Positions 24,302 through 32,602 of a stretch of 51,091 nt of DNA are shown here, in pieces; within the stretch, counting starts at the first letter, position 1; each line of letters starts with the position of its first letter. Position numbers and translations under genes: made by a program. The notes beneath the pieces were generated by a model. The model did no database searches. It saw only the letters and a program-made list of their open reading frames with translations, and was not told the DNA's origin. The DNA comes from Cytophagaceae bacterium (GTDB taxonomy: Bacteria > Bacteroidota > Bacteroidia > Cytophagales > Spirosomataceae), in NCBI GenBank assembly GCA_027491195.1, contig JAIXWQ010000002.1, forward strand, positions 1 through 51,091, given 5' to 3'.

Positions 24302-26287
24302 ATGTCTATTCTTTCCTCGAACACGGATCCTTTAATTGCAAACGGTAATCGCTATGCAACTTCTTTATATGCCTATGAAAGAAGGAAAACGATTCCAGTT
24401 CAAATCGGTGATCTGTATTTAGGTTCTGATTTCCCGATTCGAATTCAGTCGATGACGACGATAGACACGATGGATACGCAGGGATCTATCGAGCAATCCA
24501 TCCGAATGATTGATGCGGGATGTGAATTAGTCCGTATTACGGCTCCCTCCGTCAAAGAGGCGCAGAATTTAGAGAATATTCGCAAAGGATTGCGCGAGCG
24601 CGGTTATACAACGCCTCTCGTGGCAGATATTCACTTTACACCGAATGCGGCTGAATTAGCGGCAAGAATCGTGGAAAAGGTGCGTATTAATCCAGGTAAT
24701 TACGCCGATAAAAAACGATTTGAGACCATCGATTATACCGATGCTTCTTATGCATCCGAATTGGACCGTATCCGAGATAAATTTTTACCATTAGTCAAGA
24801 TTTGCAAGGAATATGGGACGGCGATGCGCATAGGTACGAACCATGGTTCGCTTTCTGATCGTATTTTAAGCCGATATGGGGATACGCCTCACGGCATGGT
24901 GGAATCCGCTTTGGAATTCCTTCGTATTTGTGAGGATGAGAACTATTTCAATATTGTTCTTTCGATGAAATCATCGAACACGCAGGTGATGGTCGAAGCC
25001 TATCGTTTATTAAGTAAGAAGCTAAAGGATGGTGGATTTAAAGACTATCCAATGCACTTAGGTGTGACAGAAGCTGGTGAGGGTGAAGATGGTCGAATTA
25101 AATCGGCAGTTGGTATTGGTACTTTATTAGAGGATGGTCTAGGAGATACGATACGAGTTTCTTTGACGGAAGATCCTGAATTCGAGATTCCGGTGGCACA
25201 AGATTTAGTGCGTCGATATGACAGCCGGGCATCATCTCAAGATCCCATACAGGCTTTTGCAGGTCAATCGGAGGCTTTTGACTCCCCTATTCATCCTTTT
25301 GCTCATACACGCAGAAAGACTACCGAGATTTTTTCGATCGGAGGACATCAAGTACCGCGGGTAATTGCAGATTTTTCTACACGTGCCTCGATATCGATTG
25401 CAGATTTAAAATCTATTGGTCACTTCTATTTGCCAGAGCCAGATAAATGGGCGATGAATGATTTAGGAGCTGATTTTATCTATACGGGTAAGGCTTCGCT
25501 TGACTTTATGCTACCTAACGGTTTACGTCAAATACAAGATGCCTCCGTTTGTACTCCTTCTGATTTCGTTTATCCCTTATTTACTTATACAGAATACCAA
25601 TCCGCATCGACTAAGCATCCGGTGTTGAATTTTGTTTCGGTGGATGCGGCAGAATTGTGTTCAGGGAATGATTCATTCGATCCGACTTGTGTGATTGTTT
25701 TGAAATCATCGAATGCGCATCAGATGCCTGCTATTCGAAGAGGTTTCTTTCATTTGATGCAGAATGAGATCACAAATCCGGTGATCATTCATTTGAATTA
25801 TGGGTCGATTTCGGATGATCAATTCCAATTGTTTGCTCCTACCGATGGTGGAGCCTTATTTATTGATGGATTAGGGGATGGATTACTTTTAAGCTTGAAC
25901 CATTCGAAGAATAAAGAGGCTTTATGTAATACGACGAATTTTGGGACGCTTCAGGCGAGTCGTATGCGTATTTCCAAAACAGAATATATTTCTTGTCCTT
26001 CTTGTGGACGGACTTTGTTTGATTTACAAGAGACGACGGCCATGATTCGCCAAAAAACGGATCACCTAAAAGGGGTTAAAATCGGTATTATGGGCTGTAT
26101 TGTAAATGGTCCAGGTGAAATGGCGGATGCCGATTATGGCTATGTGGGTATCGGAAAAGATAAGATTGCCTTGTACAAAGGGCAAGAGGTCGTTAAAAAA
26201 TCCGTACCAGCAGATTCAGCGGTGGATGAATTAATTCAATTGATTAAAGAACATGGAGACTGGCGTGAGCCGTCTGTAAACGAATAG
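24302..26287 (+). CDS. ispG: 4-hydroxy-3-methylbut-2-enyl diphosphate synthase, long form
   Basis: A 661-residue IspG (GcpE) of the methylerythritol phosphate route to isoprenoids, reducing methylerythritol cyclodiphosphate with a [4Fe-4S] cluster. The N-terminal TIM barrel (I-Q-S-M-T-T-I-D-T, V-A-D-I-H-F-T, G-T-N-H-G-S-L) runs to about 290. The Fe-S domain at the C-terminus has S-C-P-S-C-G-R near 565 and G-C-I-V-N-G-P-G-E near 598. An inserted domain of about 250 residues separates them, as in plant and Bacteroidota/Chlamydiae enzymes; E. coli IspG is about 370 residues. The start is the ATG at 24302; a TTG 18 bp upstream is less likely. Confidence 0.95.
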   Translation: MSILSSNTDPLIANGNRYATSLYAYERRKTIPVQIGDLYLGSDFPIRIQSMTTIDTMDTQGSIEQSIRMIDAGCELVRITAPSVKEAQNLENIRKGLRERGYTTPLVADIHFTPNAAELAARIVEKVRINPGNYADKKRFETIDYTDASYASELDRIRDKFLPLVKICKEYGTAMRIGTNHGSLSDRILSRYGDTPHGMVESALEFLRICEDENYFNIVLSMKSSNTQVMVEAYRLLSKKLKDGGFKDYPMHLGVTEAGEGEDGRIKSAVGIGTLLEDGLGDTIRVSLTEDPEFEIPVAQDLVRRYDSRASSQDPIQAFAGQSEAFDSPIHPFAHTRRKTTEIFSIGGHQVPRVIADFSTRASISIADLKSIGHFYLPEPDKWAMNDLGADFIYTGKASLDFMLPNGLRQIQDASVCTPSDFVYPLFTYTEYQSASTKHPVLNFVSVDAAELCSGNDSFDPTCVIVLKSSNAHQMPAIRRGFFHLMQNEITNPVIIHLNYGSISDDQFQLFAPTDGGALFIDGLGDGLLLSLNHSKNKEALCNTTNFGTLQASRMRISKTEYISCPSCGRTLFDLQETTAMIRQKTDHLKGVKIGIMGCIVNGPGEMADADYGYVGIGKDKIALYKGQEVVKKSVPADSAVDELIQLIKEHGDWREPSVNE

Positions 26288-26290
26288 AAA

Positions 26291-26479
26291 ATGAGCAGAT
26301 TAAGAGAGCAATTCAAAGTAGGCGAAGTATTCACGTATTTTATTCGTGTTTTTCAAAAACCTAAGCCAGGGGCACCCGCTAATTTCAACATCCGTGCGAT
26401 GCATACGATTAATAAGATTTCAATCTTAATGTTTATCGTTTGTTTGATCGTGATGACGTACCGCGCCTTTATACGCTAA
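26291..26479 (+). CDS. Small single-helix membrane protein after ispG
   Basis: A 62-residue protein. Residues 1-40 are soluble and basic (F-I-R-V-F-Q-K-P-K-P, N-F-N-I-R-A-M-H-T-I-N-K-I), then one membrane helix (about 43-59) and a short end. It resembles a short Bacteroidota family of unknown function (DUF6728 is my best guess, unverified). It begins 3 bp after the ispG stop, so it is cotranscribed. Confidence 0.7.
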   Translation: MSRLREQFKVGEVFTYFIRVFQKPKPGAPANFNIRAMHTINKISILMFIVCLIVMTYRAFIR

Positions 26480-27511
26480 TTATTTAGTCCCGTACAGACA
26501 CCAATTCTTTGCTTTCTTCAAAGCAGACGCATCTTTCGTCTTTCCTTTGACATAATCACACAGGAATTGATTTTCCTTAGGCCCTAGCGCACTCGGCATG
26601 GAGTTGATTAATTCGTCAATCACCTTCATAGCTTGTGTGGCTTTACGCTGTTTGAACAACATATCAGATTCCACCATCCAAGTTCTCCGAACAATACTCG
26701 AGCGATCGAGCCCCGTACGCGCCATTTGAGATTTTAATTTCATCAATCCTGCTTCACCTAAACGAGTTGAACGAGAGCTTGTTAACGTGATTTGGAAGAT
26801 ATTCTCATAGATCATTCGTACGGTTGAAGGATCATATATGGAATTATAGTAGTTTAAATTCCGAATGAAATAATCAAATAAACGATTATCTGGGCTCATT
26901 AAGGCCACCTGCATTAAATTGAAGGTAGATTGTGAACTATATTGGGTTGGCTTTAGTAAAGCGATATACGCATTCATTGCTTGTATATTTGCCAATGTAT
27001 CCCCCGTAATTCTAGCATACTCCGCATAATTCACGAGCATTCCCGGATTCTTTTCTCCCGCAGCTAGTCGCTTCGGAAATTGCGCAGCTTGCTCGGCTGG
27101 ATTAGCGGCTTTCGTAGCTAAGGCATTCACCATAGTTACTGTATTTTCTTTTTCTCCAAAGATTCTCGCCTGAACGATTTTCATCGTTTTAGGTTCAAAG
27201 AATACGAATGTAGGTGTCGCATTTACAATGACCCCAGCTTGCTTTAAAGCCATCTGATTTGCTGGATTACGAATATCTAATTGGTAATTTACAAAGTTCT
27301 TATTGTACACCCCACCTACCGCTGCTTGCGTGAATACCCCTTTGAAGGAATTGCAAATGTGGCAATCCGGCGCATAAATTTCCATGAAAAGCAATTTGTT
27401 TTGCTTGATGGCTTCAGCACGGGCTTCCTGCAAAGAATTAACTTGTAGGAAATTAATTCCTTGAGCTGGGCTCAAAAAGGGCAATAGCAGCGTAATTAGG
27501 ATGTATTTCAT
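26480..27511 (-). CDS. Secreted thioredoxin-fold protein
   Basis: A 343-residue protein with a signal peptide (M-K-Y-I-L-I-T-L-L-L-P-F-L-S-P-A-Q-G). A thioredoxin-like domain (about 20-140) has the C-H-I-C active site in A-P-D-C-H-I-C-N-S-F-K and a cis-Pro region (V-N-A-T-P-T-F-V-F-F). The C-terminal 200 residues are helical and look like TPR-type repeats, of the sort found in Bacteroidota thioredoxin-family secreted proteins. It could handle disulfides in the periplasm; the partner is unknown. The ATG overlaps the gldC stop (TAATG), so it is translationally coupled to gldC. Confidence 0.85.
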   Translation of the reverse strand: MKYILITLLLPFLSPAQGINFLQVNSLQEARAEAIKQNKLLFMEIYAPDCHICNSFKGVFTQAAVGGVYNKNFVNYQLDIRNPANQMALKQAGVIVNATPTFVFFEPKTMKIVQARIFGEKENTVTMVNALATKAANPAEQAAQFPKRLAAGEKNPGMLVNYAEYARITGDTLANIQAMNAYIALLKPTQYSSQSTFNLMQVALMSPDNRLFDYFIRNLNYYNSIYDPSTVRMIYENIFQITLTSSRSTRLGEAGLMKLKSQMARTGLDRSSIVRRTWMVESDMLFKQRKATQAMKVIDELINSMPSALGPKENQFLCDYVKGKTKDASALKKAKNWCLYGTK

Positions 27512-27864
27512 TAGTTGTTTCCTTTTTCTGCAGCGACGATTTCCTTCTGCAAATGAGAGGATAAGGTGCGGCAAACGGCTTCTAATTCTTGAGCAAAGAA
27601 GTTATCTCCTGTGGCTTGCAATGACGCATCAGCGACAGTACCCACTACCTCGATGAAAAAGCGCTTCATATCTAACACTTCCATGTCTTTTGTCCAAAGA
27701 GGCAATGTCAAAGTTCCTTTGTGGTAAGGATCCCAAGTAGCTACTAAAATAGCCTTTGTTTCTTCGATGCCTTCGTTCGGATTATCTGTTGCTGACCAAG
27801 AGATTTGCTCGGGGATGTTTTGGTCGTCTAATTGTATCTTAAAATTGATTTCAGAATGTTTCAT
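27511..27864 (-). CDS. gldC: Gliding motility protein GldC
   Basis: A 117-residue protein reading M-K-H-S-E-I-N-F-K-I-Q-L-D, I-P-E-Q-I-S-W-S-A-T-D-N-P-N, L-P-L-W-T-K-D-M-E-V-L-D-M-K-R-F-F-I and A-T-G-D-N-F-F. This is the GldC pattern. GldC is a soluble component of Bacteroidota gliding, linked to GldB/GldC but of unclear mechanism. The frame is open farther upstream over cinA; the ATG at 27862-27864 fits the family. It is divergent from cinA by 43 bp. No other gld gene is in the window. Confidence 0.9.
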   Translation of the reverse strand: MKHSEINFKIQLDDQNIPEQISWSATDNPNEGIEETKAILVATWDPYHKGTLTLPLWTKDMEVLDMKRFFIEVVGTVADASLQATGDNFFAQELEAVCRTLSSHLQKEIVAAEKGNN

Positions 27865-27907
27865 GGATGTAAAATTAATCGTATTTTCGTATAAATTAAG
27901 GAAATTA

Positions 27908-29158
27908 ATGGTCAGGGCTGAAATTATTACCATTGGAGATGAGATTCTGTACGGGCAGATTCTAGATACGAATACCCAATGGATTAGTCTAGAATTAGAT
28001 AAGCTTGGGATCAAAACCGTTCGTAAGTCTTCCGTAGGTGATCAAAAATTAGAAATTCTTCAAATCTTGAATGAAGCCGCACAGCGCGCTGATGTCGTTT
28101 TTATTACCGGAGGATTGGGTCCCACGAAAGATGATTTAACCAAAAAGATTCTAGCAGAATACTTCGACTGTGAATTAGAAATGCATCCAGTTGCCTTGCA
28201 AGATGTGACTGAATTCTTCGCTAAACGCGGCCGTGAATTATCCGATATCAACCGAGATCAGGCTCTATTACCTACAAAAGCCGAATTTGTCCGCAACGCA
28301 CAGGGAACTGCACCCGGTATGTGGTTTAATGAAAAAGGAGTGATTTGGGTTTCAATGCCTGGTGTTCCCTATGAGATGAAGAACATCATGGAGAAAGAAG
28401 TGCTACCCCGTTTAGTCACTCATTTTAAAACGCCTGTTATTTTTCATAAAGTGATCAAGACTGTGGGAATCGGTGAATCCTATCTTTCTGAATTGATAGA
28501 AAGCTGGGAATTGCAATTGCCAGCACACATTAAATTAGCCTATTTACCTTCCATTGGGATAGTCAAATTGCGTTTAACGGCGGTGGGTGATGATTTAGCT
28601 TTGTTGAAGTCAGAGGTTGACGCAGAGTTAGCCAAAGTCAGTCCATTGATTCAATCCTATATTTATGGATATGAAAAAGACGAATTAGCCGAGGTTGTAG
28701 GACGATTATTAGTGGATCGAAAAGCTACTTTAGCCGTTGCAGAGAGTTGTACGGGAGGACATTTAGCCCATCAATTCACGCAAAATCCAGGAAGTTCTGC
28801 CTATTTCGTCGGAGGAATTTTGTCGTATGCGAATCAGGTGAAGATAGATCAATTGGGCGTTTCGGCTTCCATAATAGAAAAAAATGGTGCCGTTTCAGAG
28901 GAATGCATTCAGGCCATGGCTATCGGAGTTCAAAAAAGATTGGGAACTACCTATGCCTTAGCTACCTCTGGTATTGCGGGTCCAGATGGAGGATCGGAGG
29001 AGAAGCCTGTAGGGACGGTTTGGATTGCTTTAGCGCACGAAAATGGTGTGATAACTAGAAAATTAACTTTAGGAGGAACAAGAATGCAAAATATTTATTT
29101 AAGCTCTCTAGCTTGTGTAAATTTGCTGCGTAGATATTTATTAAACGATTTAACCTAG
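27908..29158 (+). CDS. cinA: CinA: competence/damage-inducible protein, nicotinamide-nucleotide amidase
   Basis: A 416-residue two-domain protein: an N-terminal MoaB/MogA-like domain (A-E-I-I-T-I-G-D-E-I-L-Y-G-Q, T-G-G-L-G-P-T-K-D-D) and a C-terminal NMN deamidase domain (A-E-S-C-T-G-G-H-L, S-G-I-A-G-P-D-G-G). It recycles nicotinamide nucleotides for NAD synthesis; a role in transformation is not shown by sequence. The start at 27908 gives the family N-terminus; a longer open frame begins at 27767 within gldC. The E2 gene starts 4 bp downstream. Confidence 0.93.
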   Translation: MVRAEIITIGDEILYGQILDTNTQWISLELDKLGIKTVRKSSVGDQKLEILQILNEAAQRADVVFITGGLGPTKDDLTKKILAEYFDCELEMHPVALQDVTEFFAKRGRELSDINRDQALLPTKAEFVRNAQGTAPGMWFNEKGVIWVSMPGVPYEMKNIMEKEVLPRLVTHFKTPVIFHKVIKTVGIGESYLSELIESWELQLPAHIKLAYLPSIGIVKLRLTAVGDDLALLKSEVDAELAKVSPLIQSYIYGYEKDELAEVVGRLLVDRKATLAVAESCTGGHLAHQFTQNPGSSAYFVGGILSYANQVKIDQLGVSASIIEKNGAVSEECIQAMAIGVQKRLGTTYALATSGIAGPDGGSEEKPVGTVWIALAHENGVITRKLTLGGTRMQNIYLSSLACVNLLRRYLLNDLT

Positions 29159-29162
29159 TCCT

Positions 29163-30419
29163 ATGGCCGTTACAGAGGTGATTATGCCCAAAATGGGAGA
29201 AAGTATCATGGAGGCAACTGTTTTAAATTGGTTAAAACAGCCCGGTGATTACGTGGAAGCGGATGAGTTTATTTTAGAGGTGGCTACCGATAAAATTGAT
29301 ACAGAAGTTCCATCGCCGGTGGCAGGTTATTTACAAAAGATATTAGTTCCTGTCGGATCTGTTGCTACGATTGGAAAGGCCATTTGTGTCATTGATGCGG
29401 TAGAGAGCGGCTCTGCCTCTACTGAGGAGTCTTATTCTTTAGATGAGTCGATCAGCTCTTTAATTGATTTAAGCCTAACTCCTACTGAATTAAGCACGGA
29501 AAAGTCGACGAATCCCTGGATTAGTCCCTTGATTAAGCAGATTTGTCAGTCGGAACATGTTTCCCAAAGAGAATTAAGCCAGATCCCCGGTTCTGGACTC
29601 GATGGTCGCATCACAAAGAAAGATGTATTGAATTACATCGCGGTGCGGAATGCAAAAAGAACTATTTCTTCAGGTACTTTGAGCCAAGGTGCTGGTATGC
29701 GTCTTCCAGGTGATGAGGTAATCGAAATGGATCGCATGCGCAAGATGATTTCGGAGCGTATGCTCGATTCGAAGCGCGTGGCACCTCATGTTACGTCGTT
29801 TTTAGAGGCTGATGTGACGAATTTAGTGACTTGGCGTTCTCAAGTAAAGCAGGAATTCCAAGACAAATACAAGGAAGCCTTAACATTCACTCCACTCCTA
29901 TTTAAAGCGACTGCTGATGCTTTGAAAGACTTTCCTGGAATGCTTATCTCCGTGGAAGGCAACTACATCGTTCAGCATGCGCAAATAAACATTGGAATGG
30001 CAGTCGCTTTGCCTAATGGCAATTTAATTGTTCCAGTCATTCATGAAGTAGATAAGTTATCTCTAGAAGACTTAACGCAGAAAGTTAACGATCTCTCCGC
30101 TAGAGCACGTGCGAATAAATTAAAGCCCGCTGACTTAGAGGGTGGAACTTTCACGATCTCCAATATTGGAGGTTTTGGTAATTTGATGGGCACGCCCATT
30201 ATCGTGCAACCTCAAGTAGGTATATTAGCCTTCGGCGTGATAGAAAAGAAACCTGCTGTCATCACAAATGATAAGGGCGAAGATGTTATTGCTATCCGCC
30301 AAAAGATGTTTATTTCCCATTCTTACGATCACCGGGTGGTGGATGGCTCATTGGGTGGTGGATTTGTAAAGCGTGTGTCAGATTACCTAGAAAAGTTTAG
30401 TTTAGAAACTCAGATATAA
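29163..30419 (+). CDS. 2-oxo acid dehydrogenase E2 (dihydrolipoamide acyltransferase)
   Basis: A 418-residue E2. A lipoyl domain (1-80) with lipoylated Lys44 in V-A-T-D-K-I-D, a linker, an E3-binding domain (about 118-160; S-P-L-I-K-Q-I and G-S-G-L-D-G-R-I-T-K-K-D-V), and the catalytic domain ending Y-D-H-R-V-V-D-G-S. It transfers acyl groups to CoA in a pyruvate, 2-oxoglutarate or branched-chain complex. The single lipoyl domain and sequence are nearest to succinyl or branched-chain types; E1 and E3 are not in the window, so the complex is undetermined. Confidence 0.92.
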   Translation: MAVTEVIMPKMGESIMEATVLNWLKQPGDYVEADEFILEVATDKIDTEVPSPVAGYLQKILVPVGSVATIGKAICVIDAVESGSASTEESYSLDESISSLIDLSLTPTELSTEKSTNPWISPLIKQICQSEHVSQRELSQIPGSGLDGRITKKDVLNYIAVRNAKRTISSGTLSQGAGMRLPGDEVIEMDRMRKMISERMLDSKRVAPHVTSFLEADVTNLVTWRSQVKQEFQDKYKEALTFTPLLFKATADALKDFPGMLISVEGNYIVQHAQINIGMAVALPNGNLIVPVIHEVDKLSLEDLTQKVNDLSARARANKLKPADLEGGTFTISNIGGFGNLMGTPIIVQPQVGILAFGVIEKKPAVITNDKGEDVIAIRQKMFISHSYDHRVVDGSLGGGFVKRVSDYLEKFSLETQI

Positions 30420-30421
30420 AA

Positions 30422-30447
30422 AAAGAGCCTCATTCGAGGCTCTTTTC
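30422..30447. terminator. Bidirectional terminator between E2 and desaturase
   Basis: An 11-bp perfect stem (30422-30432 with 30437-30447; core GAGCCTC/GAGGCTC), ATTC loop and T-run, starting three bases after the E2 stop codon. The A-run on the left gives a T-run for the opposite strand. Confidence 0.88.
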
Positions 30448-30465
30448 ATTTAGGATCATAGTGTC

Positions 30466-31227
30466 TTAAAACTTAGCGTCTTCCGGTTTTACATTCGGAC
30501 GGATGATCTTTAACCAAGTTAATAGTTTAATCATCGGATAAGTTGGGTCAAATTCAAACCATTTTGTGGCAAAATTAATGCGATTTGGTAGTTTGTGGTG
30601 GTTGTTTTGGAACAACTCGCCCATCATCACTACGTCAAAGATTAAGGAGTTCTTCGAGTGATCATGGTTGTCATAGTTTTGGTAACCATACTTGTGCCCT
30701 GACCAGTTAACAATCGCTCCGTGTACAGGTCCCATTAAGAAATGCACAGGTAATAGGAAGAAAAAAACCCAGTGCATATCGAAATACATGAATCCAACGA
30801 TGTACAGAGAAGAATAAGCAACTCCCCAGCCAATACGCGAAATCCAAGAATCACCAATTTTTTCAATGGTTTTAGATACAGGATAATCATGCTCAAAGCG
30901 CTCTTCTACCGTTTGTTTTCTATTCAATACCGCATTATAGATGTCTTTAGTCTTCCACATCATCGTGAATACGTTGCTCGAGAACATCGGTGAGTGTGGA
31001 TCTTTCTTTGTATCAGAGAACGCGTGGTGCATTCTGTGTAAAATAGCGTATGCTCTTGGGCTTAAGAAGGAAGAACCTTGCGATAAGTAGGTCAAGAAAT
31101 AGAAGAATTTTTCCCAAAACTTGCTCATCAAAAACATCTTGTGAGCGGAGTAACGGTGAAGGAAAAAAGTTTGGCTAAACAAAGAAACATACCAGTGTAT
31201 GAAGAAAGCCGGAAGTACTAATTGCAT
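30466..31227 (-). CDS. Fatty acid desaturase (acyl-CoA delta-9 type)
   Basis: A 253-residue integral membrane di-iron desaturase that makes unsaturated fatty acids for membrane fluidity. Three His boxes: H-R-Y-S-A-H, H-R-M-H-H and N-N-H-H-K. Hydrophobic segments at the N-terminus and middle match the family. It lacks a fused cytochrome b5, so electrons must come from a separate ferredoxin or similar donor. The ATG overlaps no other gene and lies 85 bp from the rsmE end. Confidence 0.93.
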   Translation of the reverse strand: MQLVLPAFFIHWYVSLFSQTFFLHRYSAHKMFLMSKFWEKFFYFLTYLSQGSSFLSPRAYAILHRMHHAFSDTKKDPHSPMFSSNVFTMMWKTKDIYNAVLNRKQTVEERFEHDYPVSKTIEKIGDSWISRIGWGVAYSSLYIVGFMYFDMHWVFFFLLPVHFLMGPVHGAIVNWSGHKYGYQNYDNHDHSKNSLIFDVVMMGELFQNNHHKLPNRINFATKWFEFDPTYPMIKLLTWLKIIRPNVKPEDAKF

Positions 31228-31255
31228 AATAGAAGGAGTAATTTTAATGTTTTAA

Positions 31256-31263
31256 CAAAAGTA
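31256..31263 (-). promoter_or_regulatory. Candidate -7 element (TActTTTG) for the desaturase
   Basis: Plus-strand CAAAAGTA reads TACTTTTG on the minus strand, 28 bp upstream of the desaturase ATG. No clear TTG partner was found. Confidence 0.35.
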
Positions 31264-31312
31264 CGAAGCAAAAGTTTCTAATTTAACCTGAATTCGCATT
31301 AAATAACTGATT

Positions 31313-32017
31313 TTAGTCAATATTTAGGATGTGAAGCCCGTGACAAACAGCTATTCCAGCCGTCTCTGTCCGTAAAATGGATTTTCCCAGACTAAATGGT
31401 TTCCAATGATTATTTTTCAATGTGGCAGATTCATCTGAGGTGAAATCTCCTTCGGGACCTACTAGCACGTGGTATTCCTTCCCCTTTAGGGCAGTTTTTG
31501 ATAATACGGCCACGGGTGGATTCGAAATGAAGGCAAACAACTTCTCCTCACCTTTTTTGGCAGAAATTTCTTTAAACGTGTGTAATCCTGTGATTTCAGG
31601 TAAATATAAATTCTTCGATTGCTTTAAGGCTGAAATCGCTGTTTTCTCCAAACGATGCAGTTTAATCTCTTTCCGTTCCGAGTTTTTCGAAGCAAAGAAA
31701 TGAATTCCATGAATTCCAAACTCCCCACATTTCTCCACCATCCATTCCATGCGTTCCATTTGTTTCGTAGGGGCCACATATAAATGAATCGTATAGGAAG
31801 GCTTTGGTTCAGATTCGATTAATTCCAATGCTCCGAATGATACTTTTTTGCCTTCTATGGCAGAAATTTTAGTGGCATACTTTGAGCCCCGACCGTCCAA
31901 TAGGTGAATGACCTCTCCTACTTTTAATCGCAATACCCGTATAGCATGAAAGGATTCCTCTTCAGATAAATAAGAGAAATCCTTTGCATTAGGAGCATAA
32001 AAAACAGCTATACTCAT
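31313..32017 (-). CDS. rsmE: 16S rRNA (uracil(1498)-N3)-methyltransferase RsmE
   Basis: A 234-residue SPOUT-class methyltransferase making m3U1498 in 16S rRNA. An N-terminal PUA-like domain (A-I-R-V-L-R-L-K-V-G-E) precedes the knot domain with V-E-K-C-G-E-F-G-I, the SAM-binding V-G-P-E-G-D-F-T-S-D-E and L-G-K-S-I-L-R-T-E-T-A. It is last in a leftward GSIII-acidic protein-rsmE set, with 2 bp to the previous gene. Confidence 0.95.
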   Translation of the reverse strand: MSIAVFYAPNAKDFSYLSEEESFHAIRVLRLKVGEVIHLLDGRGSKYATKISAIEGKKVSFGALELIESEPKPSYTIHLYVAPTKQMERMEWMVEKCGEFGIHGIHFFASKNSERKEIKLHRLEKTAISALKQSKNLYLPEITGLHTFKEISAKKGEEKLFAFISNPPVAVLSKTALKGKEYHVLVGPEGDFTSDESATLKNNHWKPFSLGKSILRTETAGIAVCHGLHILNID

Positions 32018-32019
32018 TT

Positions 32020-32595
32020 TTATTCTTCGTCGTCCTCGTCCTCATCATCTGAGTTAAAGGTATACAGCGATGGATCTAGGCTTAATGTATTGCCATTGAA
32101 GTCTGCCACAAATTGCGATAACATGTCGTCATCTAAAGCAGGCACGTATAAAGCGGCCTCAATACTAACACCATAATCGAATTCAGGATCGATTTCAATG
32201 TATTCCGCTACTTTGATTTCTTCGTTCTCTTCTAAGTCTTCAATCACCTCTAGGATCAACATTTCTACCTCTTCGTCTAATTCTTCATTAGGCTCGTAGT
32301 TCTCATCGCGATTTTCCAAAGGAACATATAATGGATACTGCTGAATGATTTCGCGTTCAGCAGCTTCGTACAATAAGCTCGAATAATGCAATTGAAGTGT
32401 ACAAACGATGGCATCGTATATCACTTCTTGCTTCTCATATTGACCCACAAATTGAATGTGGACCATTTCTCTTTCATTTCCAGAGGGCAAATCTTCGTCT
32501 AAAATGTAGACAAATGAGCGATTCTCTGCTTCACATTGCTTTTTTAGGCTGGCTATTTCAGCAGGATCAAACCCTGGATTCGTGGTTTTTGACAT
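32020..32595 (-). CDS. Acidic protein of unknown function between GSIII and rsmE
   Basis: A 191-residue protein I cannot assign. It starts M-S-K-T-T-N-P-G-F-D-P and has a compact first half (V-Y-I-L-D-E-D-L-P-S, V-H-I-Q-F-V-G-Q-Y, Y-D-A-I-V-C-T-L-Q-L-H-Y) of mixed strand and helix. A very acidic middle (E-E-L-D-E-E-V-E, E-D-L-E-E-N-E-E) and the acidic end S-D-D-E-D-E-D-D-E-E follow. No signal peptide or membrane segment is seen. It lies 7 bp after glnN and 2 bp before rsmE, so it is cotranscribed with both. Confidence 0.75.
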   Translation of the reverse strand: MSKTTNPGFDPAEIASLKKQCEAENRSFVYILDEDLPSGNEREMVHIQFVGQYEKQEVIYDAIVCTLQLHYSSLLYEAAEREIIQQYPLYVPLENRDENYEPNEELDEEVEMLILEVIEDLEENEEIKVAEYIEIDPEFDYGVSIEAALYVPALDDDMLSQFVADFNGNTLSLDPSLYTFNSDDEDEDDEE

Positions 32596-32602
32596 GTTTT
32601 GT

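Noticed and set aside
27767-27907. 47-residue N-terminal extension of cinA
   Set aside because: It is antisense to gldC and unlike the CinA N-terminus.
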